NCBI GenBank assembly: GCA_934662525.1
Contig: CAKUKJ010000194.1
Coordinates: forward strand, 1 to 5,353
Reading direction: 5' to 3'
From: an uncultured Coriobacteriales bacterium
Lineage (GTDB): Bacteria > Actinomycetota > Coriobacteriia > Coriobacteriales > UMGS124
Length of the DNA: 5,353 bases
Position 1 is the first letter of the stretch. Every line of letters starts with the position of its first letter. Positions 1 through 5,353 of the stretch are shown piece after piece. A model generated the notes under the pieces. The model was not told the DNA's origin, did no database searches, and saw nothing but the letters and a program-made list of their open reading frames with translations. A program made the position numbers and the translations under genes.

Positions 1-2
1 GG

Positions 3-152
3 GTTCAGGTTCCCAGACTCAGCCGCACATGTTCGGATGAGTTAGAGAACTGTTCGGATGAACTTGCAAATCAAGGTCTTCTATTCGGCGACAATCACCA
101 CAGCCGATGGGAACATACTATCTGTCTCTTAGACGTTGTAACGGAGGCGCGA
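3..152 (+). other. Open in-frame extension upstream of the secreted-protein gene
   Basis: These 50 codons lie in the same frame as the gene at 153-815 and contain no stop. They also contain no ATG, GTG or TTG, so if they are translated the start lies before the window. Two points favour coding: a 21-bp tandem repeat that conserves protein sequence while changing silent positions (30-71), and base composition like that of the gene downstream. The full product would then have a cytoplasmic N-terminal part, one transmembrane helix (about codons 163-181 of the visible frame) and an outer domain. Against it, GGAGG and a signal peptide-like N-terminus sit exactly at the ATG at 153. By chance alone 50 open codons are not rare. 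I see no convincing promoter in this stretch, which fits either reading. Confidence 0.35.
30..71 (+). repeat. Two 21-bp in-frame tandem repeats (C-S-D-E-L-x-N)
   Basis: Copy one is 30-50 and copy two is 51-71, adjacent and without a gap. They share the exact 11-mer TGTTCGGATGA and 15 of 21 bases overall. Read in the frame of the downstream gene they encode CSDELEN and CSDELAN, identical in 6 of 7 residues. Four of the six base differences are silent (GAG/GAA, TTA/CTT, AAC/AAT). That pattern suits a protein repeat under selection better than a DNA operator. The 21-bp spacing, two helical turns, would also suit a pair of regulator sites. Confidence 0.6.
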
Positions 153-815
153 ATGGCAAAAAACGTATCCATGCCTCGTCGTGCTCTTGTTGGGATAGGC
201 GCTGCTACGTCGCTTGCTATATTCTCCCTTTTTGCTCGCGGGTCGGCTGTTCGCGCATCAACGATTACTTCTTGGGATTATTCGATGAATGCAGGCTTAT
301 CCCATGAAGCCATCGGTGAACGCTTTGACTATATCGAACAGAAGTATGCGGTAGGAGAGCCTCTTTCTGATGAAGATGCCGATTTCGTACTGCGGCATGC
401 AAGGCCGGCACCTACGAGCTTATGCACAATTCAAAGCAACATTGTTGGAGAAAATGACGACTCTGGATATCAACTAAGTGGGTCTGCACGGTTCGAATAT
501 CTTGGTAATTTTGTTTACCATAGCCAGGCTACCCTACAAGTGGGCTCTTCAGAACATGTTGCCCAGAGTATATCCATTCGAACGACTCATGCTATCTTTG
601 GATACGCGTTTCCATTCAGCGATACCTCCTTCAGCATGATTGGACGGTTCGAACATAATGAGTCTTCTCAAGAGGATTGCTGGTTCACGGTCGAAACGTC
701 GGACGACCTGACTGGAGTCGCAGTTGCTTCATGGCAGAGCTCTCAAGCGATTGTGACGACGGATGCGGGCCGGGAACTTTTGCTTAAGGGAGCATATCGC
801 TCCGATGGGACATAG
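153..815 (+). CDS. Secreted or membrane-anchored protein of unknown function
   Basis: I do not recognise the family. From the ATG at 153 the product is 220 residues. GGAGG at 143-147 sits 5 nt upstream, which supports this start. The N-terminus reads as an export signal: a basic stretch with R9-R10, a hydrophobic core at about residues 11-29, and a V-R-A site allowing cleavage after A35. The twin arginines (P-R-R-A-L-V) match the Tat consensus only weakly, so Sec export or a retained membrane anchor is equally possible. The rest, about 185 residues, is polar, rich in Ser, Thr and Asp, and has two cysteines (C91, C176) that could form a disulfide outside the cell. The pattern suggests a beta-rich extracytoplasmic domain, but no catalytic motif is visible. 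Codon use (ATA, TTA, GTA, GGA, many T-ending codons) is clearly AT-richer than in the two large neighbours, which hints at transfer or low expression. The same frame is open upstream to position 3, so a longer protein with an internal transmembrane helix is a real alternative. Confidence 0.7.
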   Translation: MAKNVSMPRRALVGIGAATSLAIFSLFARGSAVRASTITSWDYSMNAGLSHEAIGERFDYIEQKYAVGEPLSDEDADFVLRHARPAPTSLCTIQSNIVGENDDSGYQLSGSARFEYLGNFVYHSQATLQVGSSEHVAQSISIRTTHAIFGYAFPFSDTSFSMIGRFEHNESSQEDCWFTVETSDDLTGVAVASWQSSQAIVTTDAGRELLLKGAYRSDGT

Positions 816-848
816 AGGTCCTGGTTTAACTGAACAATGCACTGAGAA

Positions 849-886
849 AAGCGGGGCCATCGGAATCGTTGCCGATGGCCCCGCTT
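849..886. terminator. Bidirectional intrinsic terminator between convergent genes
   Basis: A perfect 15-bp inverted repeat pairs 849-863 with 872-886 around an 8-nt loop (864-871). The core arm is GCGGGGCCATCGG. The stem lies 33 nt after the stop of the secreted-protein gene and 35 nt after the stop of the regulator gene on the other strand. On the minus strand the stem ends in CTTTTC, a short U tract. On the plus strand it runs into CTTGTTGTTGG, also U-rich but interrupted. One hairpin therefore probably ends transcription from both sides. Confidence 0.85.
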
Positions 887-921
887 GTTGTTGGAGTGTC
901 CGGAATAGGATTCTGCAGCGT

Positions 922-2514
922 TTATCCGTCCAAGTCGACGTCCTCAACCTCGATGGATTCGATGAGGTCGAGCAGCTCGTGGCGCGAGTGGACGTTGAGC
1001 TTCTTGTACACGTGGTTGATGTGGGTCTTCGTGGTGCCCTCGGAGATGACGAGCTCCTCCATGATGTGGTTCATCGAGCGGCCCTTGGCGAGCAGGTAGA
1101 GCACTTCCGTCTCGCGGGCCGACAACAGGAAGGTCTGCGCCACCGCGTCGCAACGGCGCATGAAGCGGCCCTTCATGCGGGCGTGCGGTTGGGTGCCGGC
1201 CGCTTCCTCGCTCGCCGCCATGGCGGCGGCTTCGTCGGGGGTCTGGAGGCCCTCGACGCCCTCCTGGTCGTCGTCGGGAATCGTTACCGAACGCAGAGGC
1301 GTGTTGTAGGTGGAGTGGGTGAGGTTGGGGGCGGGCCGGGCCGGCATGAAGCCGATGGCCATGACGAGGCATGCGACGCCCAGCACGATGGTCCCCACAG
1401 GCGTGCCGAGCAGCCCCGCATGCACGAACGCCCCGCCGAGCAAGACGCCCAGCGCCAGGCTTGCCAGGCCCATGCCGAAGACCGAGGCGCTCCTCAGCAG
1501 GTACTCGAGGCTTGCCCCTCCCATGAATGACCAGGTGAGCGCAAGCATGGGACACAGAATCATCGCCGAGCCGCCGTCGAAGGCCGGCACGCTGGCGATG
1601 TTGGACGACACGCATACCGAGCCCATGAGGCAGATGAGCGGGATGAGGAAGCTGAAGAACTGGGCGAACGGCCATCCGAAACTGCGCACGCCGTATACCG
1701 CGAAGCATATGATGACGTAGGCCACGAGGATATAGACGAGCAAGGTCACGTCGCTGAGGATGCCGGGCGCCGGTATCGCGGCCGCGAAATGCTCGGACTG
1801 GGCAAAAAACATGCGCAGTATGGCCCCGGTGCACACAAGCGGCATGGCAACCTTGGCCAGAAAGAGCCTCAGCTCGCCGGGGCGTTCGCTGAACGTCTTG
1901 AAGTGGGCGTAGTCGCCGATGGCGGGGGCGTTCTTGAGAAGCACGAGCAGAAGGGGTGTGTTGAGGGCGAGGAGTCCCGCGCACAGGGCGTAGTTCCACG
2001 GGCTCGAGAGGCGCACCATCACGACGGCCTCGAGCAGGACGGCTCCGGCGGCACCTCCGAAGGAGCGCTTTACGATGTCGGGGATGTAGGTGCGTGTGAA
2101 CAGGTGGGCAAGGAACAGCAGGATGCAGGTGAGCCCCACGCCGAGCACCGCGCCGATGAGCACAAGAAGCACCTCGTTGGCCATGCCGCCCGCCTGCAGG
2201 AGGGGGATGGAAGCCACGACGGCGGCGCATATGAGCGACCAGGTGACGGCGCATGAGGGCTTGCGGAAATACTCGTAGGACGCAGGCGTTCTATACGAGA
2301 CGACGCCTGCGAACACAAGCATCGCCAAAAACAGCGGGATGGACACCATGTGCGCGGCCTCGGGCGCGAACGCGGCGGCGTCTGCATGGAACACGCTGAA
2401 CGGCACCTGCAGCACGATGCCGAAGGAGGCGGCGAGCGCCGCCGACAGGCCAGGCTCCGAATGCCTCTCGTTGACCCCCAGCGCCTGCGTGATCTCGCGC
2501 GTCCATTGCGACAT
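922..2514 (-). CDS. LuxR-family regulator with 12-helix membrane sensor domain
   Basis: The 530-residue protein joins a membrane domain to a C-terminal DNA-binding domain. Twelve hydrophobic segments can be read at about residues 22-42, 55-74, 89-108, 114-138, 153-169, 174-194, 217-238, 253-275, 281-303, 316-333, 343-366 and 372-390. A polar, acidic, Ala-rich linker follows (391-463). The LuxR/GerE helix-turn-helix spans 464-520, with L-S-x-R-E-x-E-V-L, L-A-K-G-R-S, I-S-E-G-T-T-K-T-H-I-N-H-V-Y-K-K-L and a final S-R-x-E-L-L. No receiver, autoinducer or ATPase domain is seen, so the helices probably sense a ligand in or across the membrane. The start is set by GAGGGGG (2521-2527), 6 nt upstream; an in-frame stop lies at 2554-2556. 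Regulators of this build are numerous in Eggerthellaceae and often sit beside the oxidoreductase genes they control, as here, divergent from a molybdo-enzyme. The ligand cannot be told from the sequence. Confidence 0.93.
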   Translation of the reverse strand: MSQWTREITQALGVNERHSEPGLSAALAASFGIVLQVPFSVFHADAAAFAPEAAHMVSIPLFLAMLVFAGVVSYRTPASYEYFRKPSCAVTWSLICAAVVASIPLLQAGGMANEVLLVLIGAVLGVGLTCILLFLAHLFTRTYIPDIVKRSFGGAAGAVLLEAVVMVRLSSPWNYALCAGLLALNTPLLLVLLKNAPAIGDYAHFKTFSERPGELRLFLAKVAMPLVCTGAILRMFFAQSEHFAAAIPAPGILSDVTLLVYILVAYVIICFAVYGVRSFGWPFAQFFSFLIPLICLMGSVCVSSNIASVPAFDGGSAMILCPMLALTWSFMGGASLEYLLRSASVFGMGLASLALGVLLGGAFVHAGLLGTPVGTIVLGVACLVMAIGFMPARPAPNLTHSTYNTPLRSVTIPDDDQEGVEGLQTPDEAAAMAASEEAAGTQPHARMKGRFMRRCDAVAQTFLLSARETEVLYLLAKGRSMNHIMEELVISEGTTKTHINHVYKKLNVHSRHELLDLIESIEVEDVDLDG

Positions 2515-2552
2515 GCATGTCCCCCTCGTTGTCCCCTTCGTCTCCAGGGGCC

Positions 2553-2558
2553 ATTATA
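2553..2558 (-). promoter_or_regulatory. -10 box for the LuxR-type regulator gene
   Basis: The minus strand reads a perfect TATAAT here, preceded by GCG. Transcription would begin near 2546 and give a leader of about 32 nt with the ribosome binding site at 2521-2527. No good -35 hexamer lies at the usual 16-18 bp (the minus strand has ACATAT there), so the promoter may need an activator or rely on the strong -10 box alone. Confidence 0.6.
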
Positions 2559-2624
2559 CGCAAGCGGCTCAACTTATATGTAGCGCACAACGGGTGTTTT
2601 GGCGGCGATCGACGGCGTTGCCGG

Positions 2625-2652
2625 GAGCCCGCCTGTATGGGGCATCGGGCTC
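2625..2652. repeat. Inverted repeat in the divergent promoter region
   Basis: GAGCCCG (2625-2631) and CGGGCTC (2646-2652) form perfect 7-bp arms around 14 nt. The right arm overlaps a short direct repeat of ATCGGG (2644-2649 and 2655-2660, 11 bp apart). It could be a regulator site or an RNA hairpin. In GC-rich DNA, arms of this length also arise by chance. Confidence 0.3.
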
Positions 2653-2735
2653 GAATCGGGGCACAAACGGGGCCCAAAGGCCGACATGGCTGGCCGCATG
2701 GGGCCAAGGCGTGTCAAAATACCTGGTAAATGCCT

Positions 2736-2782
2736 CATCATCTGACATTCATGATTCTATGGGAGACCTCTCATCCATCATC
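2736..2782. repeat. CATCATC direct repeats and ATCAT/ATGAT inverted repeat
   Basis: CATCATC occurs at 2736-2742 and 2776-2782, exactly 40 bp apart, close to four helical turns. The first copy overlaps an inverted repeat, ATCAT (2737-2741) with ATGAT (2751-2755), separated by 9 bp. The elements sit just upstream of, and run into, the structured leader, where an operator for the neighbouring LuxR-type regulator would be expected. The motifs are short, so this is suggestive only. Confidence 0.3.
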
Positions 2783-2968
2783 GCGGGCCTCAAGAATCGA
2801 CCACAGGTCTTGACTAGTCCGTGCCCTCAGCGCGCAAAGATGCAGCCGTTGCCAAGGTGTGCGAAGCTGCGGGGGACGCCCCGCATGCGTCGGCAGGGGA
2901 GCGCCCGTCCGGAAAGGCGAAGCCCCCGAGTCACCCGATGCCTGCCGAGCACAGGGCAATGAGCGTGC
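2783..2968 (+). promoter_or_regulatory. Cobalamin-riboswitch-like leader of the molybdo-enzyme gene
   Basis: Two blocks resemble the 3' half of cobalamin riboswitches. CCGGAAAGGCG (2909-2919) differs at one base from the usual CCGGGAAGGCG. Shortly after, CGAGTCA (2927-2933), CCCGAT (2934-2939) and GCCTGCC (2940-2946) resemble the B12 box, whose usual form is GAGTCAGGAgACCTGCC. Further upstream, weaker matches appear in the right order: GGTC...TCC (2806-2820), GCGCGCAAAGAT (2830-2841, compare CGCGCAAcGGT) and TTGCCAAGG (2849-2857, compare TGCCACTG). GCGGGC (2783-2788) can pair with GCCTGC (2940-2945) as the closing P3 helix, with one G-U pair. A P13-like hairpin follows (GCAC 2949-2952, GTGC 2965-2968), and its loop AGGGCA (2953-2958) can pair with TGCCCT (2822-2827). 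Odd points are the L5 loop, which departs from GGTGxxAAxTCC, and CCCGAT in place of GGAGA in the box. It ends 38 nt before the gene's ribosome binding site. Calling the class from memory of the consensus leaves real doubt, especially for the 5' half. Confidence 0.6.
2890..2948 (+). promoter_or_regulatory. Alternative 8-bp stem that captures the B12-box strand
   Basis: TCGGCAGG (2890-2897) is a perfect complement of CCTGCCGA (2941-2948). The second strand overlaps the part of the B12-box-like segment that would otherwise close the aptamer by pairing with 2783-2788. The two pairings exclude each other. Smaller helices can form inside (for example 2902-2905 with 2916-2919). The arrangement could be a switch between two folds, or show that the true structure differs from a standard cobalamin aptamer. 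Confidence 0.5.
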
Positions 2969-2994
2969 CTAAATGGGTGCGCCCGATGCGTCTA

Positions 2995-3011
2995 TCCATC
3001 ACTATGGAGGG
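2995..3011 (+). promoter_or_regulatory. Ribosome binding site of the molybdo-enzyme gene inside a small hairpin
   Basis: The Shine-Dalgarno GGAGGG (3006-3011) lies 7 nt before the ATG at 3019. TCCAT (2995-2999) can pair with ATGGA (3004-3008) around the loop CACT, covering the first bases of the site. With only 5 bp the hairpin is weak alone, but it could be the translational end of the upstream leader RNA. An in-frame ATG at 3004 overlaps the Shine-Dalgarno sequence and has no site of its own, so it is not the likely start. Confidence 0.5.
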
Positions 3012-3018
3012 AGAACGT

Positions 3019-5353
3019 ATGGCTAAGCTCACCATGAGCCGCCGTAACTTCGTCAAGGCAACCGCCATCACCGCGGCTGCTTGCGCTCTCGCTTCCTCGA
3101 CCACCAAGCCGCTGCAGGCTCTGGCCGAGGGTGTCGACGAGACCGCCGGCGAGGTCAAGCGCGTCCGTTCCTGCTGCCGTGCATGCGGCAAGATCGAGTG
3201 CGGCGTCTGGGTCACCGTCAAGGACGGCAAGGCCGTCAAGATCGAGGGCGACGACCAGTCCAACCACTCCCGCGGCCACAGCTGCTCCAAGAGCCAGGCC
3301 TCGCTGCAAGCCTGCTACCACCCCGACCGCCTGCGCTACCCCGTCAAGCGCACCAACCCCAAGGGCGAGGACGATCCCGGCTGGGTCCGCATCACGCTTC
3401 CCGAGGCGTTCGAGCTGGCAGGCAAGGGCCTGGGCGAGTGCGTCGACAAGTACGGCGGACAGTCCATCTTCGTCATGTGCGGCACTTCCCGCGTTTGGTC
3501 GCTCGGCCCTTACCAGGGCATGAAGCAGCTCTTCGGCACGCCTAACGCCCACCTGGCCTACCAGGTCTGCAAGGGCCCGCGCCACTTCGGCGGCATCATG
3601 ACCGACGAGATGGGCTCGCCTTGGATGGAGGTCGAGCAGGAGCCGAAGGTCTACGTCCAGTGGGGCACCGAGACCGCAATCTCCAACTACGACACCAACA
3701 ACCGCGGCATCAACGACGTCATGGCGCATGCCGAGCACCACATCCTCGTCGACCCGCGCATCTGCCCCTCCGGCAAGGAGGCCGACATCTGGCTGCCCCT
3801 GCGCCCCGGCACCGACGGCGCCCTGGGCCTGTGCTGGCTCAACTGGATCATCGAGAACGAGGCCTACGACGACACCATGGTGCGCCGCTGGTCCAACGCC
3901 CCGTTCCTCGTGGTTGAGGACAAGCCGTGGCTGACCGAGGGCTGGCTCGTCGAGGGTAACGGCGGCATCGACATGAAGACCCGCCTGCTCACCGAGGCCG
4001 ACATCAAGGAAGACGGCAAGTACCAGCGCTTCATGGTGTGGGACGAGGCCAACGAGCGCCTGACCTACTGGGACGCCGAGCTTGGCAAGTGGGAGGGCGA
4101 GGAGCACGTCGTTCCTACCACCGGCCGCTGGATCGAGTCCCCGACCGGCCTGAACGGCCGCTGCTTCCTGCCCGATGAGTCCTCCTTCGCCGACCCGGCC
4201 ACCGAGCCGGAGCGCTTCCCCGAGGGCTCCGAGGAGTGCAACCCCGAGGGCCTGCCCAAGCAGCCGGCGCTCTTCCCCGGCGAGATCGAGGTCGAGCTCA
4301 AGGACGGCAACACCTACAAGTGCCGCACCGTGTGGGATAACCTCCACGACCTCTCCAGCCAGTACAGCCTGGAGGCCACCGAGGAGATCACCGGCGTCAA
4401 GGCCGACGACATCGAGAAGGCCGTCAAGACCTGGACGACCCGCATCGACCCCGACTTCGGCAACGGCGGCATCCACTTCCAGCTTGCCCCCGACCAGAAC
4501 GGCACCGGCGTTCAGAACACCCGTATCCTGCAGATCCTGTCCGAGATCACGGGCAACGCCGACGAGCCTGCCGGCAACCGCGGCTCCTCCAAGTCGCAGT
4601 TCGACGGCAACCCCGGCCGCTCCAACATGCAGGTCGGCACGCCTTACGGCGACGAGGCCAAGGTCTGGGACGGCCGCGACCTCGACTTCGACGGCGTCAA
4701 GAGCTGGATGAAGGACTACATCAAGCATCAGCAGGACGCAAACTCCCCGCTGACCGAGCTCTACGGCACCGAGGAGCCCACCAACGACGAGCTCACCGTC
4801 ATCGCCAAGCGCATCGGCGGCGCCTTCCGCACCTCCCAGGCCTGGCCTAACCCCAAGACGGTCTTCGAGCGCAACGCCGGCGAGGTCGACGCCGAGCGCT
4901 ACCCGCTGAACCGCTACTGGGCCCGTTGGGTCGACGCCGGCACCGTGTGGGACGCCTGCTGCAACGACCGCGACGACATCCCCTATGCCCTCCACGGCGG
5001 CGTGTGCCAGTCCGGCGACATCATGAACATGTCCAACATCAATCGTGCCTGGGAGGGCATGACCAAGCTGGACTTCTTCGTCGACATCAACCTGTGGTTC
5101 TGCCCGAACAACGGCAACGCCGACGTCATCTTCCCCTGCTGGCACTGGCTCGAGTGCGACACCACCCGCGTCTCCCAGGGTGCAGGCGGCGTCTTCGGCT
5201 GCGGCCAGGCTGCCATCAAGGCCCCCGGCGAGGCCATCTACGACCCCGACTGGAACTGCGGCATGTACCGCGCCATGGGCGTGCCGTGGAACACGCGCGA
5301 CCTCGAGGCCGCTCCCTCCACCGAGGACTACATCACGACCGTGGCGGCCGGCT
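3019..5353 (+). CDS. Tat-exported molybdopterin (bis-MGD) oxidoreductase, catechol-dehydroxylase-like, 3' end cut by window
   Basis: The first 778 residues are present with no stop; relatives are about 1,000 residues. A Tat signal leads (S-R-R-N-F-V-K, residues 7-13), then a hydrophobic Ala-rich stretch and an A-L-A site for cleavage after A36, so the enzyme acts outside the membrane. C53, C56, C61 and C89 (C-x2-C-x4-C-x27-C, C52 also nearby) fit a [4Fe-4S] site. K91 in C-S-K-S matches the lysine that links cluster and pterin in this superfamily. Y-Q-V-C-K-G-P-R-H-F (181-190) aligns with the segment carrying the Mo-ligating Sec/Cys of formate dehydrogenase, making C184 the probable Mo ligand, with Lys in place of the catalytic His. 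G-K-E-A-D-I-W-L-P-L-R-P-G-T-D (252-266) and the segment near 677-711 (D-F-F-V-D-I-N, A-D-V-I-F-P) are cofactor-binding hallmarks. The order and wording of motifs recall the dopamine/catechin/hydrocaffeate dehydroxylase group of Eggerthella and Gordonibacter, but the substrate is unknown. Electron-transfer partners would lie downstream, outside the window. Confidence 0.93.
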   Translation, partial: MAKLTMSRRNFVKATAITAAACALASSTTKPLQALAEGVDETAGEVKRVRSCCRACGKIECGVWVTVKDGKAVKIEGDDQSNHSRGHSCSKSQASLQACYHPDRLRYPVKRTNPKGEDDPGWVRITLPEAFELAGKGLGECVDKYGGQSIFVMCGTSRVWSLGPYQGMKQLFGTPNAHLAYQVCKGPRHFGGIMTDEMGSPWMEVEQEPKVYVQWGTETAISNYDTNNRGINDVMAHAEHHILVDPRICPSGKEADIWLPLRPGTDGALGLCWLNWIIENEAYDDTMVRRWSNAPFLVVEDKPWLTEGWLVEGNGGIDMKTRLLTEADIKEDGKYQRFMVWDEANERLTYWDAELGKWEGEEHVVPTTGRWIESPTGLNGRCFLPDESSFADPATEPERFPEGSEECNPEGLPKQPALFPGEIEVELKDGNTYKCRTVWDNLHDLSSQYSLEATEEITGVKADDIEKAVKTWTTRIDPDFGNGGIHFQLAPDQNGTGVQNTRILQILSEITGNADEPAGNRGSSKSQFDGNPGRSNMQVGTPYGDEAKVWDGRDLDFDGVKSWMKDYIKHQQDANSPLTELYGTEEPTNDELTVIAKRIGGAFRTSQAWPNPKTVFERNAGEVDAERYPLNRYWARWVDAGTVWDACCNDRDDIPYALHGGVCQSGDIMNMSNINRAWEGMTKLDFFVDINLWFCPNNGNADVIFPCWHWLECDTTRVSQGAGGVFGCGQAAIKAPGEAIYDPDWNCGMYRAMGVPWNTRDLEAAPSTEDYITTVAAG

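Larger units (their letters stand above)
2515..3018. other. Divergent intergenic region with control elements for both flanking genes
   Basis: This 504-bp stretch holds no gene I can support; open frames across it are patchwork and lack ribosome binding sites. From left to right it carries the regulator's ribosome binding site and -10 box, a GC-rich part with inverted repeats (2625-2631 with 2646-2652, and 2691-2695 with 2702-2706), an AT-richer part (2711-2760) that probably holds the promoter and operators of the molybdo-enzyme gene, the cobalamin-riboswitch-like leader, and the hairpin over that gene's ribosome binding site. I could not pick a convincing -35/-10 pair for the plus-strand gene, which fits activation by the LuxR-type protein. 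Confidence 0.75.

Noticed and set aside
9..114. GTTCCCA (9-15) and TGGGAAC (108-114) as an inverted repeat
   Set aside because: The arms are 7 bp and 92 bp apart with nothing structured between them, so chance is the simplest explanation.
107..307. A 66-codon plus-strand frame overlapping the start of the secreted-protein gene
   Set aside because: It has no ribosome binding site and is Cys- and Arg-rich without pattern. The frame starting at 153 has a good ribosome binding site, an export signal and a much longer product.
944..2254. Long alternative frames on both strands across the LuxR-type gene (436 codons minus, 255 and 155 codons plus)
   Set aside because: They are Arg/His/Pro- or Gly/Glu-rich shadows of the GC-rich gene, which itself has clear membrane segments and a LuxR helix-turn-helix.
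2869..2884. GC-rich hairpin GCGGGG-GACG-CCCCGC considered as an intrinsic terminator
   Set aside because: No U tract follows it and it sits in the middle of the structured leader, so it is more likely a peripheral helix of that RNA.
2949..2959. GCACAGGGCAA, an exact match to the 5' block of the c-di-GMP-I (GEMM) riboswitch
   Set aside because: The required second block, GACGCAAAGCC, does not follow, and the intervening paired region is missing. The segment is better explained as the P13-like hairpin after the B12 box.
2339..2962. A 207-codon plus-strand frame through the intergenic region
   Set aside because: It overlaps the start of the regulator gene, runs through the structured leader, has no ribosome binding site and encodes a low-complexity product with no recognisable domain.
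2992..5145. A 717-codon open frame on the minus strand opposite the molybdo-enzyme gene
   Set aside because: The plus strand encodes an unmistakable molybdopterin oxidoreductase with its Tat signal and cofactor motifs. The antisense product is a monotonous Val/Leu/Ala/Gly/Asp protein, as expected from the complement of a C-ending, GC-rich codon pattern, and has no family features or ribosome binding site.

Overview
The window looks like chromosomal DNA from a high-GC, anaerobic, gut-type actinobacterium of the class Coriobacteriia (Eggerthellaceae-like: Eggerthella, Gordonibacter, Adlercreutzia, Slackia and relatives). Two things point there: a LuxR-type regulator fused to a 12-helix membrane domain, and beside it a Tat-exported molybdopterin oxidoreductase whose motifs resemble the catechol-dehydroxylase-type enzymes of that group. 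No ribosomal or other marker gene is present, so the genus cannot be fixed.

Layout. Positions 1-815 (+) hold an AT-richer gene for a secreted or membrane-anchored protein of unknown function. Its reading frame stays open back to the window edge and carries a 21-bp in-frame repeat, so the gene may be longer than the ATG at 153 suggests. A perfect 15-bp stem (849-886) lies between this gene and the convergent regulator gene and can serve both strands. Positions 922-2514 (-) encode the 530-residue 12-TM LuxR regulator. Positions 2515-3018 are a 504-bp divergent intergenic region. It holds a perfect TATAAT box for the regulator, several short repeats, and a structured leader (about 2783-2968) with conserved blocks of the cobalamin riboswitch family. 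A small hairpin over the ribosome binding site follows. From 3019 (+) to the window end runs the first 778 codons of the molybdo-enzyme.

How the parts may work together (inference): the membrane regulator would sense a small molecule and control transcription of the divergent oxidoreductase gene. The enzyme is exported folded with its bis-MGD and [4Fe-4S] cofactors and uses an aromatic or other organic substrate as electron acceptor. The leader RNA would add a second, corrinoid-responsive layer of control. A B12-type element ahead of a molybdenum enzyme, in a locus that already has a dedicated membrane regulator, is the most unusual thing in the window. The secreted protein at the left end is probably a separate unit.
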